Notes: generated by a model not told the origin, from the sequence alone. Shown: positions 8,985 through 17,924, numbered from the stretch's first letter. The stretch: 64,000 nt of DNA from Caldilineaceae bacterium (GCA_022842065.1 JALHQH010000017.1:1-64000), one strand, 5' to 3'. Made by a program: numbers and translations.

Positions 8985-9722
8985 ATGCCAGAGCGTATTG
9001 CCTATCCCAACTACGAAATCATTGGCGAGCAGCCTGCCTTCACGGCGGCAACCACCACGCCAGCCGCCCCAACCTTTCATCTCGTCTCCTATCTGATCGG
9101 CCTACTCACCGCCTTGATCCTGGTTGGTGGCAGCACCTTCCTGTTACGCCGCCCCGACCCAGCACCGATTGTCCTGCACGCGCCGCCGACCGCAGCCCCA
9201 ACCGCCACGCCTTTGCCAACGGCCACCCTTGCCCCGATCATCGTCTTTGTCAGCGGTGCCGTGCAAAAGCCAGGAACCTATGCCCTGGACGCCGCCGCGC
9301 GGGTCGGTGACGCGCTCAGCGCAGCCGGCGGGTTGACCCTCTACGCCAACACTGCGTTGGTCAACCAGGCTGAACGGATCTGGGATGGCGCACAGATCCA
9401 TGTGCCCAAGCTGGAGGCGACTGCCCCTGAGACTGCTTCCATTGCGCCTGTCGCACCTGAAGCCGCAGCACCGCCGGCCGGTCTTTCCGGTGCCGCCAAC
9501 AATCCTGCGCCCGGCAATAGCGCGGCCACAGCCAACGGTGACCTAATCAACCTCAACAACGCCTCCGCCGCGCAACTGGAAACCTTGCCCGGTATCGGGG
9601 CCAGCAAAGCCGCCGCCATCATCGCCAACCGCCCCTACGCCACCGTCGATGAGCTTGACCGCGTCCCTGGCATCGGCACAAAAACCCTCGACCAGCTACG
9701 CCCTTACATTACCGCACCGTGA
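8985..9722 (+). CDS. comEA: ComEA-like DNA receptor: TM anchor, SLBB and helix-hairpin-helix domains
   Basis: A 245-residue membrane-anchored protein. One transmembrane helix lies near residues 33-52 (YLIGLLTALILVGGSTFLL). A Pro/Ala/Thr-rich linker leads to an SLBB domain (about 85-140; VSGAVQKPGTYALDAAARVG) and, after a second low-complexity linker, to a paired helix-hairpin-helix DNA-binding domain (about 185-243; NLNNASAAQLETLPGIGASK and DELDRVPGIGTKTLDQL). This is the ComEA arrangement, which binds incoming double-stranded DNA at the outer face of the membrane during transformation. ComEC is not adjacent; the next gene is a large membrane protein of another family. The TGA stop is the beginning of a GTGAAAC heptamer array. 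Confidence 0.85.
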   Translation: MPERIAYPNYEIIGEQPAFTAATTTPAAPTFHLVSYLIGLLTALILVGGSTFLLRRPDPAPIVLHAPPTAAPTATPLPTATLAPIIVFVSGAVQKPGTYALDAAARVGDALSAAGGLTLYANTALVNQAERIWDGAQIHVPKLEATAPETASIAPVAPEAAAPPAGLSGAANNPAPGNSAATANGDLINLNNASAAQLETLPGIGASKAAAIIANRPYATVDELDRVPGIGTKTLDQLRPYITAP

Positions 9723-9820
9723 AACGTGAAACGTAAAACGTGAAACGTGAAACGTAAAACGTGCTGCGTAACTCGTAATTGCACCATCAAGTTTTACGTT
9801 TCACGCAGCACGTTTCACGC
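9719..9820. repeat. GTGAAAC/GTAAAAC heptamer array with inverted copy, starting on a stop codon
   Basis: Eight seven-base units in strict register (GTGAAAC, GTAAAAC, GTGCTGC and GTAACTC variants) run from 9719 to 9774. An inverted set lies at 9791-9820. The first unit contains the TGA stop codon of the ComEA-like gene (9720-9722). The RNA could fold into a long imperfect hairpin. Confidence 0.85.
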
Positions 9821-9864
9821 ATCCCCATTTTGTCAACTAATTACGATGCTGGTAGAGTACACGT

Positions 9865-12800
9865 ATGCGTAAACTCTTCTGGCTGCTGGCAGCACTGCTG
9901 CTAGCCTTCTATGCTCAAACGATCTGGCAGGGTGCCACGACGACGACGGCGTTTGTCGTGCGCGATGGCCTGCTGGTGGCTGTGTTAGCCGTCTGCTGTT
10001 TCGCCCTGGGCAGTGGTGCTTTAGGGTCGGGCGCGCCATCGCGCCTAGGCCAACGGCTCACCGCGCCGGGCGCGCTGCTGCTTTACACTGGGTTGATCTG
10101 CACCTTGGTTGGCGGCCTGGTCGCGGCGATCGGGCCCGCTGGGCTGGGGCAACGTAGCGGCACCATTTTGTGGGGCGTGGGGCTGCTTTTATTGCTGATC
10201 AGCATTGGCTGGCGTCGCGCGTGGCAAACACAAACCATCACGCCGGCGGCGGATTCGCTGCCGGTGACGCGGCCACCAGGGCTATCACTCCTCCCCCTAC
10301 TTTTTGTCACGCTGATTGGCGTTGGCGTGCGGCTCCTCGTGTTGAGCCAACTCCCAGCCTTTTGTCTTGGTGTAGAGTGTGAGGCGGCGCTGACCTTGGC
10401 GGATGGCTCTGTGGCGCTTGCCACACCAGCCGTGTGGCTGGCGCGGGCAAGCCTGCTGCTGACCACCGATACCCTCTTTAGCCTGCGCTTGGGGGTAGCC
10501 GTGCTGGGGATGTTGACGGTGGCGGTTTTCTACCTGGCGGCAGAAGCGTTGACTGGCCGTGCCGCCGCCCTGTTGGGCGGGTTACTATTGGCCCTCTCCC
10601 CTTGGCACAGCGCCACCGATGGCAGTAGCGGCCCCTGGATCACTGCGTTGCTGATTTCTACCCTGGCGCTCTGGCTGTGGCTAGCAGGTTATCACCGTCA
10701 ACAAGGGCGTTGGGCGCTGGCCGGGGGTCTGCTGTTGGGTATGCTGGTCTACACCGGGCTTTTGGGCGCAACGAGCCTGGTCGGCTGGGCGCTCTTGCTC
10801 TGGATTCTGTTGCTCTGCCTGTTAGCCAGCGCGGCGGGTGACGAGCGGCAGCTGTTGGGATTGGCGCTTTTTCTGCTTGGCGGTTTTCTGGTGGTTGCCT
10901 TACCCACCCTGGTCACACAGTGGCGCACGGTCACGCTGGCCGCTGGGCTGGACAGCACCGGGCTCACCTTTACCACCCTGGTGTTGACACTTTTTCAGCA
11001 AGGTTTGGTCGCGAACAATGGCTGGGCCGCAACCCCACCGCTGGCGGTCGCTTTAGGTGCCTTTACCTTGGTCGGCCTGGGGCTACTCCTGCGTAATCTG
11101 CGCCACTGGCTGGCCGGTTGGTTGTGCGGGGGGCTACTGATCTTCGTGCTCCTGCTGCGCTATACGGCCGATCCGATTGGGTTAGCGTTGCTCGTGCTGC
11201 CGGCGCTCTTGACGGCAACCTTGGCCGTGCAGCAACTCTTTGTCACCTTTCAAGCACAGTGGCAACGGTTGCTGCACCCAACGCGCACATTGGCCGGCGC
11301 AACGCTGCTGCTCTTGCTTTTGACGGCCCCCGCGTTAGGCCAGCTGCTTGAACAGACGGGGCAGGTGCGTTCAAGCGAACAGGCCACGCTCGATGGCGCA
11401 ATGGCGGGGTACCTGACCACCCAATCAAGCGCGCGTGCCGGGACTACCATCTTTGTGCCGGCCTCACTGCTGACCAGCCCCAGTACCCGCCTCGTTCTGG
11501 ACCGCGACCTGCTCAGCCAGCTCCAGCCGCTTGGCAATGCCCTCAATGCGCTGTACAGCGCGCCTGTTTTGCAGGATACCCTCTATCTGGTGCCGGCTGC
11601 TGATGGCGCGCTGCTTAGTCTGTTACAACAGCGCTTCCCGACTGCCCTGGCGGAGCTACAAATTGCCCCAGAGGGTGGACAGCCCCTCTTTAGCGCCCTG
11701 TGGGTGACGGCAGCGATGCAGCGTGAACAATTAGGCTTACCCGGCTTTCTCTGGGTCGGCGCTGACTCGCCCACAACGCCACCGACGTTGGCCCTGCCCC
11801 AGTTGGCAACCTTGCAGCCCCTGTGGCCCCCAGACTTACCCGCTGATCAACCATTCACGGCCCGTTGGCAGGGGACATTGCGTGTCCCTGTGGCCGGGGC
11901 CTACAATCTGACGCTGGCTGGCGGTGACTCGGCCCACCTGGTCACGCTCCAGATCGATGATCAGCTCGTGTTGGACAGCGCGCTCGGGCTGCTCAACCAC
12001 AGCCTGACCCTGGCCAAGGGCTTCTATCCGCTCGCATTGACCGTCCGCCGACCAGCAGCCGTGGCCCCTACGACTCCAGCCGAGTTACTAATCCGTTGGC
12101 AGCGCCCAGATGGGATCGACGAAGTGATTGGCGGCGAATATCTCAGCCGAATCACTGCGCCGGACGGGGGCTTGATTGGTGAATACTATAGTGGCCGCGA
12201 GTGGCAGGGCACACCGCTGGATACGCGCAAGGATCCCCTGATTGGCCTAGCCGCTTCTTTTGCGGAACCCTACAGCGTGCGCTGGCGCGGCAAGGTTGCC
12301 GCCGAACGCACCGGCGAATATCTCTTTGCCGTGCTGAGTGCGCCGACCAGCGTTGCCCAGCTAACCGTGAATGGGACGCGCATGGTTGATACCAGTTTGG
12401 CCCCCCTTGATCCAACCGCGGCAGCGAGCGGCTATGCCGAAGGGGTGCTCTATCTAACCCAGGGGTGGCATGAGCTGGAGATCGCTTTTGCGCCGGATCC
12501 GGCGGCCCCTGGCCTGCAGCTCTTTTGGCAACCGCCCGGCAATGGCCCCACCACGCTGACCGCCGAATACCTGGCCCCGGTCCCTAACCTGCTGGCTGTT
12601 GATCGGCCCTTGCCTGCGTTGCCCGCCACGGTTAGCGGGTATGTCGGTGGTGACTTTGCCCTTTCGCAAGGCGTAGAGTATTGGAAACCGCAGGTTCGCA
12701 TGCCGCCCACTGCCTTACCAACGTTGGGGTTGGAGACGCAATGGCGGGTAGGCACTTGTGGCAATGCACTTGATCAACTGAACCAACCCCACGGCGTGGC

Positions 12801-13545
12801 GATCAGCGCTGCGCGTCAACTGCTCTATGTAGCCGATACCGGCAACCGGCGCGTGGTCGAATACGGTTTTGACGGTCAACCCACACAAAGCTATCAGAGC
12901 CCAGAATGGCAGGAACCGTTTGACATTGGTCTGATTGATCAAAGCTTCCCGGTCTTGCTCGACGCCACGACCCAGTTACTCTATGATCTCAATCCCGCAA
13001 CGGGCGCGGTTACGCCTCGCCCGCAGGCCGTCAGCTTTTATCGGCCGCGGGGGCTGGGGGTCGATGCGGTCGGTAATCTGGCCGTGGCTGACACCGGCGG
13101 CGCACGCATCGCCTTCTTGGCGGGCAGTGGCGAAGCACTGGGTCAAGTCGGTGGCCCCGATACCGCCATCGGGCGCGGTCAGCCGGTTGATGTGGTTAGC
13201 ACGGCGGCTAGCCGCTGGGGGATCACCGCGGAAGATGGGCGGCTTTGGCAGCTAGAAGGCGGCGGCAGCATTACCGCGGTGCAGCCGACGGATACGCTCA
13301 ACGGGCCACAGTTGGCGGCAACGCCCAGCGGCGCGCTCTTTGTCAGCGATCCGGCCCGGCGCGTGGTTCTTTATCTGGCGGCCACCGGGCAACCGCTCGC
13401 CTTCTTTGCGCCCCCCGATCTGCAACTCCCCACCGGTGTCGCCGCCACCGTGGTCGATGAATTACTCTATCTGGCCGTGGTTGACAGCGCCACCTGTGAA
13501 CTGGGCCTCTGGCGCACCCCCCTCACCATGTTGCCGACACCGTGA
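9865..13545 (+). CDS. Multi-pass ArnT/PMT-like membrane protein fused to two PA14-like domains and an NHL-type beta-propeller
   Basis: A 1226-residue protein. The first ~500 residues contain a dozen or more hydrophobic helices with the look of GT-C glycosyltransferases (ArnT/PMT/GT39), including LRLGVAVLGMLTVAVFYLAA and LLLALSPWHSATDGSSG. Two extracytoplasmic PA14-like beta-domains follow at about 635-755 (FTARWQGTLRVPVAGAYNLT) and 768-900 (GLIGEYYSGREWQGTP; YSVRWRGKVAAERTGEY). From about 958 the sequence has repeated NHL units (LNQPHGVAISAARQLLYVAD, RPRGLGVDAVGNLAVADTGG). PA14 and NHL modules usually bind carbohydrate or protein. I infer a sugar-transferring or surface-polymer protein with its own extracellular recognition parts. 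The stop codon lies inside a heptamer array. Catalytic residues were not identified. Confidence 0.75.
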   Translation: MRKLFWLLAALLLAFYAQTIWQGATTTTAFVVRDGLLVAVLAVCCFALGSGALGSGAPSRLGQRLTAPGALLLYTGLICTLVGGLVAAIGPAGLGQRSGTILWGVGLLLLLISIGWRRAWQTQTITPAADSLPVTRPPGLSLLPLLFVTLIGVGVRLLVLSQLPAFCLGVECEAALTLADGSVALATPAVWLARASLLLTTDTLFSLRLGVAVLGMLTVAVFYLAAEALTGRAAALLGGLLLALSPWHSATDGSSGPWITALLISTLALWLWLAGYHRQQGRWALAGGLLLGMLVYTGLLGATSLVGWALLLWILLLCLLASAAGDERQLLGLALFLLGGFLVVALPTLVTQWRTVTLAAGLDSTGLTFTTLVLTLFQQGLVANNGWAATPPLAVALGAFTLVGLGLLLRNLRHWLAGWLCGGLLIFVLLLRYTADPIGLALLVLPALLTATLAVQQLFVTFQAQWQRLLHPTRTLAGATLLLLLLTAPALGQLLEQTGQVRSSEQATLDGAMAGYLTTQSSARAGTTIFVPASLLTSPSTRLVLDRDLLSQLQPLGNALNALYSAPVLQDTLYLVPAADGALLSLLQQRFPTALAELQIAPEGGQPLFSALWVTAAMQREQLGLPGFLWVGADSPTTPPTLALPQLATLQPLWPPDLPADQPFTARWQGTLRVPVAGAYNLTLAGGDSAHLVTLQIDDQLVLDSALGLLNHSLTLAKGFYPLALTVRRPAAVAPTTPAELLIRWQRPDGIDEVIGGEYLSRITAPDGGLIGEYYSGREWQGTPLDTRKDPLIGLAASFAEPYSVRWRGKVAAERTGEYLFAVLSAPTSVAQLTVNGTRMVDTSLAPLDPTAAASGYAEGVLYLTQGWHELEIAFAPDPAAPGLQLFWQPPGNGPTTLTAEYLAPVPNLLAVDRPLPALPATVSGYVGGDFALSQGVEYWKPQVRMPPTALPTLGLETQWRVGTCGNALDQLNQPHGVAISAARQLLYVADTGNRRVVEYGFDGQPTQSYQSPEWQEPFDIGLIDQSFPVLLDATTQLLYDLNPATGAVTPRPQAVSFYRPRGLGVDAVGNLAVADTGGARIAFLAGSGEALGQVGGPDTAIGRGQPVDVVSTAASRWGITAEDGRLWQLEGGGSITAVQPTDTLNGPQLAATPSGALFVSDPARRVVLYLAATGQPLAFFAPPDLQLPTGVAATVVDELLYLAVVDSATCELGLWRTPLTMLPTP

Positions 13546-13658
13546 AACGTGAAACGTGAAACGTGAAACGTGAAACGTGAAACGTGAAGCGTGAAGCGTG
13601 AAACGTGAAACGTGAATTCCGTGTAAACGCAGCACGTTTCACGAATTACGCAGCACAC
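13542..13658. repeat. GTGAAAC/GTGAAGC heptamer array with short inverted copy, starting on a stop codon
   Basis: Ten consecutive heptamers (six GTGAAAC, two GTGAAGC, two GTGAAAC) occupy 13542-13611. An inverted set lies at 13620-13658. The first unit supplies the TGA stop of the PA14/NHL protein (13543-13545), exactly as at 9719. Confidence 0.88.
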
Positions 13659-13717
13659 GCCAGTTCTGTATTGTGCCATGCTGATTGCCAACCAGGCGCT
13701 GTGCTATAGTAACCACT

Positions 13718-15136
13718 ATGATCGATCCGCAGAATATTGATGCCACGACCAAAACCAGCTTAGCCGCGGAATTTCGCAAGTTGCCGTCGGTTGACGCGCT
13801 ATTGCGTCAGCCGACGCTGGCGCTGTTGAGCGCGCAATATGGGCCAGGACAGACAACGGCGGCAATCCGCGCGGGGTTGGCCGAGGCGCGGCGTGCCGTC
13901 AGTGCCGGTGCTGCGGTGCCGACACTGGCCCAATTAACAACGGCGATTGCCCTGCAAGTAGCCGAGACGAACCAGGTCACGCTGCGTCCAGTGATCAACG
14001 CCACCGGCGTGATTGTGCATACCAACCTGGGACGCGCCCCCTTGAGCCAAGCGGCCATCGCCGCGATTACCAGTGTGGCCGCCGGGTATAGTAACCTGGA
14101 GTACGACTTGGCGGCCGGCGAGCGGGGCAGCCGCCATGACCACGCCCGCCGCCTACTCTGTGAACTGACGGGGGCCGAGGATGCCTTGGTCGTCAACAAC
14201 AACGCGGCCGCGGTCTATTTTGTCCTGTTGGCGCTCTGCCAGGATCGGCAAGTACTGGTCAGCCGCGGGGAACTGGTCGAGATCGGCGGGGGCTTTCGGA
14301 TTCCCGATGTCTTGCGTGAGAGTGGTGCGCAGTTGGTCGAAGTGGGTACCACCAACCGCACCCATCAGCGCGATTTTAGTGCGGCGATCGGGCCGACGAC
14401 CGCCGCGATCATGCGCATTCACAGCAGTAACTTCAAGCAGATCGGCTTTGTGACCATGCCCACCGTCGCAGAGTTGGGTACGCTGGCGCGCCAACACCCA
14501 GGGGTGATCCTGATCGACGACCTGGGCAGCGGTACCTTGCTTGACACCCGTCTTTATGGCTTAGCACCAGAACCAATGGTCCAAGCGCGGCTCGCCGACG
14601 GGGCCGATCTGGTCACCTTTAGCGGTGACAAATTGTTGGGCGGACCACAGGCCGGTATCATCGTGGGGCGGGGGGAACTGATCGCGCGTTTGCGGCGTCA
14701 TCCGATGGCGCGCGCGCTGCGCGTCGATAAATTGACTTTTGCGGCCCTCAACGCCACCTTACAGAGTTATGCCCGCGGGCGCGCCGCGCAGGAACTGCCC
14801 GTCTGGCAGATGATTAGCAAAGAGGTAACTGCGATTCGCGACCAGATCCAAGGGTGGCAAGCCGTGCTGGCAGAGGCCAATCTTGCCAGCGAACTACTCG
14901 CCGGCGAAAGCGCCGTGGGCGGTGGCAGTCTGCCGGGCGAGACTTTACCCACCGTCCTGCTGGCCATTGCCCACCCGACGCCCGACGCGCTGGCGGCGCG
15001 GCTACGGGCCCAGGATCCGCCAGTGGTTTGTCGGATTCAACATGACCGCTTGCTCTTTGATGGGCGGACGGTGCTGCCGGCGCAGGAAGCAAGCTTACTG
15101 CATCAATTGACGCACACTCTGCAAGATAATGGCTAA
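13718..15136 (+). CDS. selA: L-seryl-tRNA(Sec) selenium transferase
   Basis: A PLP-dependent enzyme that converts seryl-tRNA(Sec) to selenocysteinyl-tRNA(Sec) with selenophosphate. I choose the ATG giving MIDPQNID (472 residues, close to the usual ~465); an upstream in-frame start would add 11 unlikely residues. The N-terminal helical segment carries LPSVDALLRQP. The catalytic domain has GVIVHTNLGRAPLS, a glycine-rich VNNNAAAV cofactor site and the PLP lysine in FSGDKLLGGPQAG (near residue 305), all diagnostic of SelA. Its end overlaps the start of the isopentenyl phosphate kinase gene by 8 bases. No selB, selD or selC is seen here, although they are required for selenoprotein synthesis. Confidence 0.93.
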   Translation: MIDPQNIDATTKTSLAAEFRKLPSVDALLRQPTLALLSAQYGPGQTTAAIRAGLAEARRAVSAGAAVPTLAQLTTAIALQVAETNQVTLRPVINATGVIVHTNLGRAPLSQAAIAAITSVAAGYSNLEYDLAAGERGSRHDHARRLLCELTGAEDALVVNNNAAAVYFVLLALCQDRQVLVSRGELVEIGGGFRIPDVLRESGAQLVEVGTTNRTHQRDFSAAIGPTTAAIMRIHSSNFKQIGFVTMPTVAELGTLARQHPGVILIDDLGSGTLLDTRLYGLAPEPMVQARLADGADLVTFSGDKLLGGPQAGIIVGRGELIARLRRHPMARALRVDKLTFAALNATLQSYARGRAAQELPVWQMISKEVTAIRDQIQGWQAVLAEANLASELLAGESAVGGGSLPGETLPTVLLAIAHPTPDALAARLRAQDPPVVCRIQHDRLLFDGRTVLPAQEASLLHQLTHTLQDNG

Positions 15137-16034
15137 TATGTCTACATCATACCAGTCTACACCGGCCATCGTTCCAGCCATCACACCTGCCTCTGGGCAA
15201 CATGATCGACCCATCCTGCTCAAGTTGGGTGGTTCGTTGATTACGGACAAGCGCGCCCCCGAGTGCGCACGGCTGGCTGTCATCGAACAGTTGGCCGCCG
15301 AATTGGCCGAGGCCCGGCGGCGACAACCGCAGATCCAGTTCGTGATCGGTCATGGCTCCGGCAGCTTTGGTCATCTCTATGGCCGACGCTATGGCACGCG
15401 CACAGGAGTGACCACGGCTGAAGGTTGGCTTGGTTATGCCCTGACTGGTGATGCGGCGGCCCGCCTTAACCGCATTGTCACCGGGGCCTTGCTGGCCGCT
15501 GGCATTCCCGCCTGGAGCATTCAACCCGGTGCCCTTGTTCGTTGTGTCGATGGACGGATTGCAGGCGGCGCGGTGGAGAATATTACCCAGGCGCTAGCCA
15601 ATGGCTTAGTGCCGGTCATTTATGGTGATGTTGCGCTGGATGACGTGCGCGGGGGCACGATTGCCAGCACGGAAGAGATCTTTGCCTGGCTGCTGCCACA
15701 CCTGCAGCCACGGCGGGTGGTCCTGGCCGGCGAGGTTGATGGCATCTACAGCGCTGATCCCCTGGTTGACCCCACGGCTGAGCGTATTGCGGCGATTACC
15801 CCGACCACCCTGGCCGCGGTGCAAGGAGGATTGGGGGGCAGTCACGGCGTTGATGTCACCGGCGGGATGGTGGCCAAGGTTGCGGAGTCGGTGGCAATGG
15901 TGCGCGCGGTCCCTGGCTTAGAGGTGATTATTTGTAGTGGCCTCGTGCCTGGCAATCTCAGCCAAGCCTTAGCGGCAGCAGTTGGGGGCGTCGGTACCCG
16001 CATTTATCAGGCTGAAGGCAGCATGTGCAGCTGA
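15129..16034 (+). CDS. Isopentenyl phosphate kinase
   Basis: An amino acid kinase family enzyme of 301 residues that phosphorylates isopentenyl phosphate to isopentenyl diphosphate in the alternative mevalonate pathway found in archaea and some Chloroflexota. Diagnostic segments are ILLKLGGSLITDKRAPE (residues about 28-44), the His-containing VIGHGSGSFGHLYG, which carries the catalytic His of this subgroup, VPVIYGDVALDD, and the nucleotide-site stretch VDGIYSADPLVDPTAERI followed by GVDVTGGMVAKV. Two candidate ATGs exist (15129 and 15138); the first overlaps selA by 8 bases. Mevalonate-pathway partners are not adjacent. The pairing with selA is probably transcriptional convenience rather than shared biochemistry. 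Confidence 0.87.
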   Translation: MANMSTSYQSTPAIVPAITPASGQHDRPILLKLGGSLITDKRAPECARLAVIEQLAAELAEARRRQPQIQFVIGHGSGSFGHLYGRRYGTRTGVTTAEGWLGYALTGDAAARLNRIVTGALLAAGIPAWSIQPGALVRCVDGRIAGGAVENITQALANGLVPVIYGDVALDDVRGGTIASTEEIFAWLLPHLQPRRVVLAGEVDGIYSADPLVDPTAERIAAITPTTLAAVQGGLGGSHGVDVTGGMVAKVAESVAMVRAVPGLEVIICSGLVPGNLSQALAAAVGGVGTRIYQAEGSMCS

Positions 16035-16155
16035 CAGCAAGTTGTTATTCCAAGGCTGGGAAAAACTGTTAGAGTATCCGCATCGTGCCGGATTTATACT
16101 ACCGGTCGCGCGTATTTTTTGATAAAAATTATCGCTGGCCTTAGCGCCGATTTTG

Positions 16156-16257
16156 CTAGTACATGACGGCCTAAATAGACCAATGGTCCAACCCGGCGGG
16201 TCACGGACCAGCCTAGAGCGTAAGAACTGTGGGTTTATTTACGCCGCTATGTACTAG
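16156..16257. repeat. Element with inverted CTAGTACAT ends
   Basis: CTAGTACAT (16156-16164) is exactly inverted at 16249-16257. Similarity continues inward as (G/A)-CGGC, TAAATA and ACC with interruptions. The ends match those of elements at 58992 and, less well, 60200. It sits in the 398-base gap between the isopentenyl phosphate kinase gene and rseP, which holds no gene. Confidence 0.5.
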
Positions 16258-16364
16258 GATGTACGCAGCCACCAACGGTTGAATTTTTGTCAAAGACTTA
16301 GTTGTTTCGGTGTCATCGTTTGTTTTGCCTAAGTCCTATGGCTAATTTGGCAAACCTTACCTAT

Positions 16365-16394
16365 TTGCAAGATAAACTCGGCAAAGAGTATAAT
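16365..16394 (+). promoter_or_regulatory. Probable sigma-70 type promoter of rseP
   Basis: TTGCAA (16365-16370) and TATAAT (16389-16394) are separated by 18 bases, about 39 bases before the rseP ATG. This gives a short leader. Confidence 0.6.
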
Positions 16395-16432
16395 ACGATC
16401 TGTGTATTGGCTCGAAAGGCAAAAATCAAATC

Positions 16433-17788
16433 ATGTCGCTATTGATTACTATTATTTCGTTTGTTGTCGTCCTGGGTGTGCTCGTCTTCTTCCACGAGTT
16501 GGGACACTACTGGGTTGCCAAACGTCATGGCATCAAGGTTGAAGAATTTGGGATGGGCTACCCACCGCGGATTATCAAGCTCTTTACCTACGATGGCACG
16601 GACTTTACGATCAATCTGATCCCCTTTGGTGGCTTTGCCCGCATGAAAGGGGAAGATGGCGGCGACATGACTTCCGGGTCATTTAACGCCGCAAGTCGCT
16701 GGGCGCGCGCCAGCACCCTGATCGCTGGTCCTTTCATGAATGCGTTGTTGGCCATTGTGCTCTTTGCCGCCAGTTTCATGGCTGGCTTTCCAGCCGCAGT
16801 GGCCTATCCGCAGATTACCGATATCGCGCCCGATTCGCTCGCCATGACATTGGGCTTACAGGCCGATGACTTGTTACTCCAAGCAGATGATCGGCCCACA
16901 TTGGTGAGCGCAACCCCCGACTTTCGTTATGATGTCTGGCTGGCCGAAGCCCCTGATGCCCCCACTACCTTAACCATTAGCCGTGCCAATGAGCTGATCA
17001 ACATCCCGGTCGCTGATCAGCGCACGGTGCGGACATTACTCGACACGCTGCTTTACCGCCCGGTGCTCGACACCCAGATTGTGGCCGTCGCAGAGAATAG
17101 CCCGGCCGAACAACAGGGGCTGGTTGCTGGTGATGTGGTCTATCAGGTGAATGGCGATCTGGTGACATATGACAACCCGCTCAATATCATTGTGCAGGAA
17201 AATCTCGACCAGGAGATTCCGGTTACGGTCTACCGCAATGGGGCCTGGTTGAACTTAAATGTCACGCCCCGCTCGGATCCGCCGGAAGGTGAAGGGGCGC
17301 TCGGGGTACAAATCGCGTCGTTGACCCGTTTGGCAACCTTGCCCATTTTGCAGTCGCTTTGGCAAGGCGTTGTCTCCACTGCCCAATATATTGGGTTGGT
17401 GCTTCAATTACCGGTGTTGCTCTTGATGGGGCAGCTTTCCCCGGCGGAAGCACAGCTTTCCGGCCCGGTGGGCATTGCCCAGATGGTGGGCGGTGCGGTT
17501 TCGGCCAGCATCGATACGGGACTTTGGTTTCCGATCTGGCGTCTTTCTGCCGTGCTAAGTGCCGCCCTGGCAATTACCAATCTGTTGCCGCTGCCGGCCC
17601 TTGATGGTGGCCGCCTGGTCTTTATTCTGATTGAAACCTTGCGTGGCCGCCGGATCAACCCTGAACGTGAAGGGCTGGTGCATATGGTCGGCTTTATGTT
17701 ACTACTCGGCCTCATGGTCTACATCACCGTCCAAGATCTGCGCACTGGTACAATGGCCATCGACTGGCATACGTTGCTAGGGCAATAG
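16433..17788 (+). CDS. rseP: RseP/site-2 family intramembrane zinc metalloprotease (M50)
   Basis: A 451-residue membrane protease that cuts anti-sigma factors or other single-pass substrates inside the membrane. The zinc site HELGH is at residues 21-25 in the first transmembrane helix. The third ligand motif is in NLLPLPALDGGRL near the C-terminus, followed by the last helix and the TVQDL tail. The GFARMKGEDGG stretch is the typical membrane-inserting loop. Two PDZ-like domains lie between: about 115-200 (ITDIAPDSLAMTLGLQADD) and 205-285 (VAVAENSPAEQQGLVAGDVV). Two PDZ domains match the E. coli RseP layout. A good promoter lies upstream and a hairpin terminator downstream, so it is probably monocistronic. 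Confidence 0.94.
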   Translation: MSLLITIISFVVVLGVLVFFHELGHYWVAKRHGIKVEEFGMGYPPRIIKLFTYDGTDFTINLIPFGGFARMKGEDGGDMTSGSFNAASRWARASTLIAGPFMNALLAIVLFAASFMAGFPAAVAYPQITDIAPDSLAMTLGLQADDLLLQADDRPTLVSATPDFRYDVWLAEAPDAPTTLTISRANELINIPVADQRTVRTLLDTLLYRPVLDTQIVAVAENSPAEQQGLVAGDVVYQVNGDLVTYDNPLNIIVQENLDQEIPVTVYRNGAWLNLNVTPRSDPPEGEGALGVQIASLTRLATLPILQSLWQGVVSTAQYIGLVLQLPVLLLMGQLSPAEAQLSGPVGIAQMVGGAVSASIDTGLWFPIWRLSAVLSAALAITNLLPLPALDGGRLVFILIETLRGRRINPEREGLVHMVGFMLLLGLMVYITVQDLRTGTMAIDWHTLLGQ

Positions 17789-17878
17789 CGCAACTACGCT
17801 GCTCACCGGCCACCGCCGTGAGCAGTGTCTGCTGTACGCACACTGCACCCATTGATGTAAACCGATTGACAATGCCAT

Positions 17879-17924
17879 AGACGACGGCCTCCCGACCATT
17901 TGCGTGGTCAGTTGCCCGTCGTCT
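17879..17924 (+). terminator. Probable terminator downstream of rseP
   Basis: AGACGACGG (17879-17887) pairs with CCGTCGTCT (17916-17924). An inner GACCA/TGGTC stem and a following TTATTTA make a plausible rho-independent terminator about 90 bases after the rseP stop codon. Confidence 0.6.

Noticed and set aside
9719..9820. CRISPR array
   Set aside because: Units are seven bases, without spacers, and no cas gene is near. The same holds for the arrays at 13542, 50983 and 57925.
13718..15136. SECIS element or in-frame UGA gene beside selA
   Set aside because: None recognised; no ORF in the window is interrupted by a TGA with continuing family similarity.
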